Below are positions 53,973-61,594 of a stretch of DNA of 64,000 bases, piece after piece. Numbering within the stretch: the first letter of the stretch is position 1; the number at the start of each line of letters is the position of its first letter. Origin of the DNA: Marinoscillum luteum. Lineage in GTDB: Bacteria > Bacteroidota > Bacteroidia > Cytophagales > Cyclobacteriaceae. Where the stretch lies: NCBI RefSeq assembly GCF_044005705.1, contig NZ_JBIPKE010000015.1:372001-436000 (forward strand). Direction: 5' to 3'. Both the position numbers and the translations under genes were made by a program. The notes under the pieces were generated by a model. It made no database searches and was not told where the DNA came from. It was given only the letters and a program-made list of their open reading frames with translations.

Positions 53973-55220
53973 ATGTCAAAATATGCAGAAATCATCTCAA
54001 TCGGTGATGAAATCCTCTACGGCCAGACGTTAGATACCAATTCACACTGGATCAGCGGGCGCCTGGATGAAATCGGCATTAAAGTAAGAAGGAAAATCAC
54101 CATCGGTGACGAACGCGAAGAAATTCTCAACACGCTGAAAGAATCAACAGAAAGGGCTGACATCATTTTGGTCACAGGTGGTCTAGGGCCAACACGGGAT
54201 GATCTCACCAAACCCTTGCTGGCAGAGTACTTCGGAGTAGGTCTCAAAATGAATGATGAAGCTTTCGAGCATATACGGACTATTTTCGAAAAAAGAGGCC
54301 GGGAAGTCACAGAACTCAATAGAATGCAAGCTGAGTTACCAGAAAATTGCATCAAAATAGACAACAAACTTGGCACTGCCCCAGGCATGTGGTTTGAAGA
54401 GAATGGGACAGTCTATGTCTCCATGCCAGGTGTCCCTTATGAAATGGAAGGGATGATGAACGATATCATCCTACCCAAACTCAAAGAAAAATTCACCGGA
54501 GGAGTCATTTATCACAAGATTGTGAAGACGGTGGGGATCGGTGAATCAGCCCTGGCTGAGAAAATCGTAGATTGGGAAGATCACCTGCCCAAAAGTATCA
54601 AACTGGCCTATCTACCCACTTTTGGACAGGTGAAACTGCGACTGACGGCCCTTGGTGACGACAGGGCTCACCTGGAAAAAGAGGTGGGTAAAGAAGTTGA
54701 AAAATTGATCCCTCAGATTGCTTCATACGTCTACGGGTATGACAATGATGAACTTGAAAAGGTAGTGGGCGATATCCTGCTGAAAAACAATAAGAGTATT
54801 GCATTTGCCGAAAGCTGTACAGGAGGCTATATCTCCCATCTGATGACCAAGGTGCCCGGCAGCTCCCAATATTACAAAGGCAGCATTGTTTCGTATGACT
54901 ATGATGTGAAAGTGAATTCACTGGATGTAGATCGAAAGGTAATGGAGGAAAAAGGTGCGGTGAGTGAGGAAGTGGTTTTGCAGATGGCCAGAAGTGTGAG
55001 ATCAAAGCTGGGAGCCGACGTGGGAATCTCCGTAAGTGGCATCGCAGGGCCCGGTGGAGGCACCGAAGAAAAACCTGTAGGAACAGTCTGGATAGGATAC
55101 TCTGACGAGCAAAAAACGGTCGCCAAAAAATTTAATTTCTCCAAAGACCGAAACGTCAATATAAAATTAAGTGCCTTATGTGCCCTAAATATGTTAAGAA
55201 TTAACTTTCTGAGGAATTAA
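53973..55220 (+). CDS. cinA: CinA-family protein (nicotinamide-nucleotide amidohydrolase)
   Basis: 415 residues. The N-terminal MoCF_biosynth domain has AEIISIGDEILYGQTLDTNS and VTGGLGPTRDDLTK. The C-terminal NMN deamidase domain has FAESCTGGYISHLMTKVPGSS and GISVSGIAGPGGGTEEKPVGTVW. The length is normal for the two-domain form. It salvages pyridine nucleotides and hydrolyses ADP-ribose, in the cytoplasm. Confidence 0.95.
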   Translation: MSKYAEIISIGDEILYGQTLDTNSHWISGRLDEIGIKVRRKITIGDEREEILNTLKESTERADIILVTGGLGPTRDDLTKPLLAEYFGVGLKMNDEAFEHIRTIFEKRGREVTELNRMQAELPENCIKIDNKLGTAPGMWFEENGTVYVSMPGVPYEMEGMMNDIILPKLKEKFTGGVIYHKIVKTVGIGESALAEKIVDWEDHLPKSIKLAYLPTFGQVKLRLTALGDDRAHLEKEVGKEVEKLIPQIASYVYGYDNDELEKVVGDILLKNNKSIAFAESCTGGYISHLMTKVPGSSQYYKGSIVSYDYDVKVNSLDVDRKVMEEKGAVSEEVVLQMARSVRSKLGADVGISVSGIAGPGGGTEEKPVGTVWIGYSDEQKTVAKKFNFSKDRNVNIKLSALCALNMLRINFLRN

Positions 55221-55273
55221 CGGAATTATTTAACTTTGTATCACCCAAAAATGAACAACAAACAAAATATTCT

Positions 55274-56584
55274 ATGGCGCTAGTAGAAATGGTAATGCCC
55301 AAGATGGGCGAAAGTGTAATGGAAGGCACCGTCCTGTCCTGGCTTAAAAGTGTAGGTGATCCCATCGAAGAGGATGAGTCTATACTGGAGGTGGCTACTG
55401 ACAAGGTAGATACCGAGATTCCATCTACCCACGCGGGGGTACTAAAGGAAATTCTGGCACAGGAAGGAGACGTAATAGAAGTGGGCAAACCAATAGCCCT
55501 GATAGAAACAGAAGCAGGTGCTGCCAATACCCCTACGGCCTCAGCTCCTTCTGAAGAGACACCTATTGTCAAGGAAGCAGAAAAAATCATGGAGTCTGCC
55601 ATGGCTACCGCCTCCGCAGCAGATATACCCGCAAAATCCGGCGACAAATTTTATTCCCCACTGGTAAGAAGCATCGCTAAAGAAGAGGGTATCTCTCTGA
55701 GTGAACTAGAGCGTGTGAATGGTACTGGCAAAGATGGTCGAATCACCAAACAGGACATCCTATCTTATGTCTCCACCAAACAAGCTGGTAAAGCCCCCGC
55801 CCCCAACACAAATGGTCAGAGTAAACCGAGTGTTTCCCGACCGGCCCCTCAGCCCATGCCTGTGACGGTTAGTGGCGAGGATGAAATCATTCAGATGGAT
55901 CGCATGCGCAAAATGATTGCAGATCGTATGCTGGCTTCCAAACAGATAGCCCCACACGTTACTTCATTTGTGGAAGCCGATGTGACCGATATGGTCTTTT
56001 GGAGAAACAGGATGAAGAATATCTTCAAAGAGCGTGATGGACAGACCCTTACCTTTACTCCTATTATCATTGAAGCCATCGTAAAAGCCATCAAGGACTA
56101 TCCGATGATCAACATACAGGTGGATGGTGATAAGATCATTAAAAAGAAAAATGTAAACATAGGAATGGCCGTGGCTCTGCCATCTGGTAACCTTATTGTG
56201 CCGGTCATCCACAATGCCGACCAACTCAACCTGGTGGGCATCACCAAGAAAGTGAATGACCTGGCCCGAAGAGCCAGAGAAAATCAACTAAAACCTGATG
56301 ACCTGCAGGGCGGTACTTACACGGTATCCAATGTGGGCTCCTTCGGTAATGTGATGGGTACACCCATTATCATGCAGCCACAGGTGGGTATATTAGCACT
56401 GGGTGCCATTCAGAAAAAACCTGCGGTTATCGAAACTCCCCAGGGAGATTTCATCGGCATCCGACATAAAATGTTTCTGTCTCACAGCTACGATCACCGG
56501 GTGGTAGATGGTGCACTCGGGGGCATGTTTGTTCGAAGGGTAGCTGATTACCTTGAGGGGTTTGATAAGGATAGGACTATTTAA
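55274..56584 (+). CDS. 2-oxoacid dehydrogenase E2 subunit (dihydrolipoamide acyltransferase)
   Basis: 436 residues. A single lipoyl domain carries the lipoylated lysine in LEVATDKVDTEIPS. An Ala/Pro linker follows, then an E3-binding domain YSPLVRSIAKEEGISLSELE. The catalytic domain ends LSHSYDHRVVDGALGGMF (the HxxxDG signature). It resembles the branched-chain (BCDH) or unspecified E2 more than pyruvate dehydrogenase, but E1 and E3 are not adjacent. It is 53 bp after cinA. Confidence 0.9.
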   Translation: MALVEMVMPKMGESVMEGTVLSWLKSVGDPIEEDESILEVATDKVDTEIPSTHAGVLKEILAQEGDVIEVGKPIALIETEAGAANTPTASAPSEETPIVKEAEKIMESAMATASAADIPAKSGDKFYSPLVRSIAKEEGISLSELERVNGTGKDGRITKQDILSYVSTKQAGKAPAPNTNGQSKPSVSRPAPQPMPVTVSGEDEIIQMDRMRKMIADRMLASKQIAPHVTSFVEADVTDMVFWRNRMKNIFKERDGQTLTFTPIIIEAIVKAIKDYPMINIQVDGDKIIKKKNVNIGMAVALPSGNLIVPVIHNADQLNLVGITKKVNDLARRARENQLKPDDLQGGTYTVSNVGSFGNVMGTPIIMQPQVGILALGAIQKKPAVIETPQGDFIGIRHKMFLSHSYDHRVVDGALGGMFVRRVADYLEGFDKDRTI

Positions 56585-56750
56585 AAAACCGGGTGCTGAT
56601 GTAAAAAATCAGACGCCCTGCTTTATATTTTGAATGAGCTCAATTTATGCTCACCTTGCCTGGAATTTTCATTGTTCATCTCCCTGGTGGCGACGGACTC
56701 AAAATGAACCTTCTGTGTTTTTATTGAATTATAATTGAAAGGAAAAGAAA

Positions 56751-57674
56751 ATGTCAACAGCATCAAGCGAACCAAGAGTTTTAAATAAGCCAAAGATCAA
56801 AAAGGAGATCAGCTTTACGCTTATGCATTTTATTCCGTTTGCAGCACTCCTTACTGGTGCCACGCTTTTTGACTGGATGATTTGCATCTTCTTGTATTTC
56901 TTCAGAATGTTCTGGATTACAGGTGGTTACCATCGGTATTTCGCCCACAGATCTTATAAAACATCGCGTTGGTTTCAGTTTGTAATCGCCTTTATGGCGC
57001 AGACCTCCGCTCAGAAGGGCGCTCTTTGGTGGGCCGGGCATCATCGGGTACACCACCGAACCAGCGACACCTACGACGATCCTCATTCCATGAAGCACTA
57101 TGGTTTCTGGTACTCGCATGTAGGTTGGATCATCGGACCAGATTACAAGGAAACGGATTACAAAATCATAGGTGACTATGCCAAATACCCTGAACTGGTG
57201 TGGCTCAACAAGTACTATCTGGTGCCTCCAGTGGTGCTTGCATTGACAGTGATGGCCCTTGGTGGGATAGTGAATGGCGGCGGCATTGAGATGATGTTTA
57301 CCTCTGCAGGATTTTCTACCTTGTTTATCGGATTTTTTCTAAGTACTGTGGTTCTTTATCACGGCACATTCAGCATCAACTCCATCATGCACAAGTTTGG
57401 CAAGCAGCGATACAAGTCCAATGACGAGTCTAAGAACAGCTTGTGGCTGGCCCTCCTGACCATGGGCGAAGGCTGGCACAACAACCATCACTACTATGAA
57501 ACAGCAGCCCGTCAGGGCTTTTTCTGGTGGGAAATCGATATCACCTACTATATCTTGCGGATTTTCGGTTTTCTGGGATTGATTTGGGACATCAGAGAGG
57601 TGCCTGATCACATCAAATACTCCAAAGACAAGGAAGAAGCTAAAGAACTGGCTAAGAAGGCAAAGGCAGCCTGA
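56751..57674 (+). CDS. Acyl-CoA (stearoyl-type delta-9) fatty acid desaturase
   Basis: 307 residues. Three histidine boxes of membrane di-iron desaturases: GGYHRYFAHRSYK, GHHRVHHRTSDTYDDPHS, and GEGWHNNHHYYETAARQG. Four TM segments surround them. It inserts a double bond in acyl chains at the inner membrane, important for cold adaptation. It stands alone and ends at a strong terminator. Confidence 0.93.
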   Translation: MSTASSEPRVLNKPKIKKEISFTLMHFIPFAALLTGATLFDWMICIFLYFFRMFWITGGYHRYFAHRSYKTSRWFQFVIAFMAQTSAQKGALWWAGHHRVHHRTSDTYDDPHSMKHYGFWYSHVGWIIGPDYKETDYKIIGDYAKYPELVWLNKYYLVPPVVLALTVMALGGIVNGGGIEMMFTSAGFSTLFIGFFLSTVVLYHGTFSINSIMHKFGKQRYKSNDESKNSLWLALLTMGEGWHNNHHYYETAARQGFFWWEIDITYYILRIFGFLGLIWDIREVPDHIKYSKDKEEAKELAKKAKAA

Positions 57675-57699
57675 TGATAATCAGGAAACAGATTTGAAT

Positions 57700-57733
57700 A
57701 AAAAAGGGTGGCCATTTAAGCCACCCTTTTTTA
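57700..57733. terminator. Bidirectional intrinsic terminator
   Basis: GGGTGGC (57706-57712) and GCCACCC (57720-57726) form a perfect stem with a 7-base loop, with A and T runs on the two sides. It lies between the convergent desaturase and lipoprotein genes. Confidence 0.9.
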
Positions 57734-57780
57734 TTTGGTTAAGAATTACAACGATCAATATTACCTATATTCAATCCGCT

Positions 57781-58518
57781 TTAAAAAACGATATCTATTT
57801 CTCTGACATTTAGGGAGTCAAGATTAAAATCGAAAATAGCCTCACCAAATTCGAGATCTCCATCCACAGTAATAATGAGGAAGTCATTTTTAACCCCATC
57901 TACACTGACCATTTTCTCTATAGAAGTGCTATCACTACTGCTATTAACGTAATGCAGAACGGCATGAATGGTCAGCTCACATGGTATGAAGTATCCCTTT
58001 CTTGTCTCATTTTTTCCAAAATACAATGAGCCGGAATGTTCATCAAAAACTTCCACATGATAATCATAGAAGAGAGTCTGCACGTTTTCAGAATAGTTCA
58101 CTTCTACTTTAACAGAATTAAGTCCCAGGTCAACCTCGACATGAGTCAAAGAATCATCTCCGATTGGAAACCATTCAGAATTACCCACATAAGATGCAGC
58201 ATCAAATGCCGGTAATGGAATGCTATCAGTATGGGCATGAACGTAATAATTTCCTACTTCGAGCTCAACGCTATCCGGTACATCGCCAATACTCGCATAT
58301 TCAACATTCTCCCCACCACTGAGAGAAATAATAGAAACATGGGCATCAGTGTAGTCCTCTGTTTGTCGACCATGGGATACATCAATGTCTGGTTCCCCAA
58401 TCGTGATAGCTAATAATCCATGATTAGCTTCCTGAATAACAGGCTCAACCCTGTCAGATTTGGCGCAAGATTGCCACAGCAACCCACACACCACCAAAAA
58501 GAATGTGTATTTTTTCAT
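57781..58518 (-). CDS. Lipoprotein with DUF4493-like repeat
   Basis: 245 residues, lipobox VVCGLLWQSCAKS (Cys 18). The region HGLLAITIGEPDIDV to SVELEVGNYYVHAHT matches the DUF4493 pattern of Bacteroidota surface proteins. The rest is beta-rich. Function unknown. Confidence 0.65.
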   Translation of the reverse strand: MKKYTFFLVVCGLLWQSCAKSDRVEPVIQEANHGLLAITIGEPDIDVSHGRQTEDYTDAHVSIISLSGGENVEYASIGDVPDSVELEVGNYYVHAHTDSIPLPAFDAASYVGNSEWFPIGDDSLTHVEVDLGLNSVKVEVNYSENVQTLFYDYHVEVFDEHSGSLYFGKNETRKGYFIPCELTIHAVLHYVNSSSDSTSIEKMVSVDGVKNDFLIITVDGDLEFGEAIFDFNLDSLNVREIDIVF

Positions 58519-58682
58519 TAGTTTAAAAATTAGGCGTTTGAATAGTTAAAGATAGGGCTTAACCGTTACAAAAAAAACGCTCAGTTTGGAATGACCTCTC
58601 GAGTTAATACCTCTCTGGAATTCATAACTAAAAACATCGGGCCTTTTCATAACTTTATCCCTTCCTATGCATTAAAAGAAGT

Positions 58683-59567
58683 ATGGCACACGATCATCAC
58701 CACGCTCACGGCGACCACTCTACCAGCAAAATCCGAATTGCCTTCTTCATCAATTTAGGGTTCTCCGTGATTGAACTCATTGGTGGGCTCTATACCAACA
58801 GCGTGGCCATTCTCTCAGATGCACTGCATGATTTAGGAGATAGTATGAGTCTCGGAGTGTCCTGGTACTTTCAGAAAGTGGCCAGAAAAGGGCGGGATAA
58901 AGAATTTAGTTACGGCTATCGGCGCTTTTCAGTACTTGGAGCGGTAATCAACTCACTGGTGCTTGTAGTAGGCTCCATTCTTATCCTCACAGAAGCTATC
59001 CCCAGACTCTTCGACCCTACTACACCCGATGCTCAGGGTATGATCTATTTGGCCATCGGCGGGATCCTGGCCAATGGGTTAGCTGCCTATAAACTCCACG
59101 GAGGACATTCTCTGAACGAACGAGCAGTGTACCTGCACCTCCTGGAAGATGTGCTGGGCTGGGTAGCTACGCTGATTGCGGCACTCATCATGCTCTATCA
59201 AGACTGGCCGATTGTGGATTCACTCCTGGCCATTTTCATCTCGCTGTTCATTCTTTTCAATGTATACAAAAACCTCAAAAAGGCCCTTAAAATCATCCTT
59301 CAGGGAACTCCTGAGGAGATTAACCCCAAGCGCATCGATGAACTACTCAGGGCAATACCCAAGGTAATAAGTACCCATGACTGTCACATCTGGTCTATGG
59401 ATGGTCAATATCACATCTTATCCATTCATTTGGTGATAGAAAAATACAATGAGCTTCAAGAGCTCTCTGAGATTAAACAAAAAGCCAAGGATCTCCTCAA
59501 AAATGAACACATCGATCACGCAACGATCGAGTTTGAAACGGAGGATGAAAAATGTGACCCTTGTTAG
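58683..59567 (+). CDS. Cation diffusion facilitator (CDF) metal exporter
   Basis: 294 residues. A His-rich N-terminus (HDHHHAHGDH) precedes six TM segments. Metal residues are HD in LSDALHDLGDSMSLG (TM2) and HLLEDVLGW (TM5). The cytoplasmic domain (ISTHDCHIWSMDGQYHILSIHLV) carries more histidines. It should export zinc, cadmium or cobalt by proton antiport, CzcD-like. No metalloregulator is adjacent. Confidence 0.92.
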   Translation: MAHDHHHAHGDHSTSKIRIAFFINLGFSVIELIGGLYTNSVAILSDALHDLGDSMSLGVSWYFQKVARKGRDKEFSYGYRRFSVLGAVINSLVLVVGSILILTEAIPRLFDPTTPDAQGMIYLAIGGILANGLAAYKLHGGHSLNERAVYLHLLEDVLGWVATLIAALIMLYQDWPIVDSLLAIFISLFILFNVYKNLKKALKIILQGTPEEINPKRIDELLRAIPKVISTHDCHIWSMDGQYHILSIHLVIEKYNELQELSEIKQKAKDLLKNEHIDHATIEFETEDEKCDPC

Positions 59568-59700
59568 CTTTCCTTACTGCAACACAAACAGTTCTTTGAT
59601 AAATACTATCTCTCAAAGTAATTGGTTCTAAGGTTTCGGATTCCCACTCATTTCGCACTATTTTAGGCGGTCAACCTTAAACTTTCGACTTCAGAATCTT

Positions 59701-60909
59701 ATGTTTTCAACCCATGCCCTAACTGAATCTTTTCTGACCACCAAAAGACATGAAACAGACCCACTCGCAGACCAGGTAGTCGCCACCATTATAGACGAAG
59801 GGTTCGAAGAAAGAATCAATGAAATTTTCTATACGCTGGCCAGAAATGACAGTTATACACCTGAGTTACTAAGTCACTTCCCCGCAAACATTCAGAAGGT
59901 GGTTGGAGATTACTTCACTCAATCTGCCATACTCCCTTTCTGGGCCAATGATCAACTCATCAGCAAAGGACAGGACGTCTTTGGGATATACGGACCAGAG
60001 GTTTTCATGCTTTTGAATGTGAAGTCTCTGCCCATGTGTTACACCTGCGCCAACGGTGCCCAGGTACTGTTTGATACCGGCAGACTGGTAGAGAAAAAAG
60101 GAAATATCGATCCGCTGGTAAGACGCCTGATGGAGACTGCCCAGATGGTGGTCAATGTGCTGCAACCCGGAGGCCTGGCCCCTGGGGGGAAAGGTATCGT
60201 AACCGTGCAGAAAGTACGGCTGATTCATGCCTCCATCCGACACTTTATAAAGTCAGAAAAGTACAATCCAAAAGGATGGGACACCTCACGTCTTGGTGAA
60301 CCCATCAATCAGGAAGACCTGGCGGGAACTCTGATGTCCTTTTCGCCAATTATATTGAGTGGGCTGAAATCACTCAACATCAACCTGACCGATGAGCAGA
60401 TTGCCGGCTATACCCACTGCTGGAAGGTCGTAGGCCACATGATGGGCCTGAACGATGATCTGCTGGCTGATACTTTCGAAGACAACTGGATCCTGGCCTG
60501 TAAAATACTCAGTCATCAGTCGGAAGCTTCCCCACAGGGAAAAGCACTGGCCGACTCCTGCATGGCATTCATCCAACACATGATCCCGGGCACCTTATTT
60601 GATGATGTACCAGCCTACATGATTTGGTACTTTTTTCAGGATGTGGAAAAGGCGGTAGGTAAGCCACTTTCAAGCATGATTGGCATACCCGATCACGCTG
60701 ACTTGAAAGACCATCTGGTCATGAGAATTTCTCAAATCATCACTGGTGGAATCAGCAAAGCCGAACATTCACCCATCATAAGCAAACTGACAGAGTCCTT
60801 TAACAAACTCCTGCTACAGGGCTACCTGAAGCATTACAATGAAGGTAAGAATGTCCGATTTTTCATCCCACCCTCACTCCAGGAAAACTGGGGAGTGAAC
60901 GAACTATAA
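59701..60909 (+). CDS. MpaB/Lcp-family oxygenase (DUF2236)
   Basis: 402 residues. The conserved KVRLIHASIRHFI (haem-ligand type histidines), NQEDLAGTLMSFSPIILSGL and YTHCWKVVGHMMGLNDDLL are characteristic of the mycophenolic-acid MpaB and latex-clearing Lcp families. No signal peptide is seen, so it is probably cytoplasmic or membrane-associated. Substrate unknown. The following membrane protein gene starts 13 bp later and may act with it. Confidence 0.85.
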   Translation: MFSTHALTESFLTTKRHETDPLADQVVATIIDEGFEERINEIFYTLARNDSYTPELLSHFPANIQKVVGDYFTQSAILPFWANDQLISKGQDVFGIYGPEVFMLLNVKSLPMCYTCANGAQVLFDTGRLVEKKGNIDPLVRRLMETAQMVVNVLQPGGLAPGGKGIVTVQKVRLIHASIRHFIKSEKYNPKGWDTSRLGEPINQEDLAGTLMSFSPIILSGLKSLNINLTDEQIAGYTHCWKVVGHMMGLNDDLLADTFEDNWILACKILSHQSEASPQGKALADSCMAFIQHMIPGTLFDDVPAYMIWYFFQDVEKAVGKPLSSMIGIPDHADLKDHLVMRISQIITGGISKAEHSPIISKLTESFNKLLLQGYLKHYNEGKNVRFFIPPSLQENWGVNEL

Positions 60910-60922
60910 AAAACAACACAAA

Positions 60923-61585
60923 ATGATCACCACTAATAAAAAACTTACCTGGTTCATCGTAATCACTCAGGCCGTTTTGATGACCTGGTCCATAGGCAGC
61001 TCGATACTCGAATCCGGGCCATTGTCGGCGGCTATCATCTCATATGGTCTTTTTGGGGTATACATCCTATATGCGTTCATTACCAGAGACAGCACATTGA
61101 GTCGGCTCATCCTCTTCGGGTTGGCTGCCGGAATGATGGAATTGTTTGCGGATCACTATCTGGTAGACACCATCAACAGTCTGGTGTATCCGGGTAAAGA
61201 AGCCATGATCTGGAGCTCCCCTGCTTACATGCCTTTCGCATGGGCCAATGTACTCATCCAGCTGGGTTATTACGGGTTGCTCCTTTCAAAATGGAAGGGA
61301 TGGCCAATGGCAGCCATCATTCTAGGGCTTGCGGGGGCCATGTACATCCCCCTCTATGAGCACCTGGCAAAAGATGCCGGATGGTGGTGGTATCATCCAA
61401 ATGCCCCGATGATTTTCAATGCTCCGGTTTACGTGATCATCTGCGAAGGGCTGATCTCCCTTTCCTTACCTCTCCTATTGACCCGTTCATCGAATAAAGG
61501 AGCAATCTCCGCTACGGTTCTAGGGATCATTTGCGGGCTGTGGATATATTTGAGTGCCCTCATTGCTTACTGGATAGGAGGATAA
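60923..61585 (+). CDS. Hypothetical six-TM membrane protein
   Basis: 220 residues with six or seven hydrophobic segments. Conserved-looking acidic/aromatic spots between them include MMELFADHYLVDTI and LYEHLAKDAGWWWYHPNAPM. Not recognised as a named family. It is 13 bp after the MpaB-type gene and 9 bp before the kinase, so it is the middle gene of a probable operon. Confidence 0.6.
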   Translation: MITTNKKLTWFIVITQAVLMTWSIGSSILESGPLSAAIISYGLFGVYILYAFITRDSTLSRLILFGLAAGMMELFADHYLVDTINSLVYPGKEAMIWSSPAYMPFAWANVLIQLGYYGLLLSKWKGWPMAAIILGLAGAMYIPLYEHLAKDAGWWWYHPNAPMIFNAPVYVIICEGLISLSLPLLLTRSSNKGAISATVLGIICGLWIYLSALIAYWIGG

Positions 61586-61594
61586 AGCCCCATC

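Noticed and set aside
56590..56625. Terminator after the E2 gene
   Set aside because: GGGTGCTGAT and ATCAGACGCCC pair imperfectly and no clean U run follows, so support is too weak.
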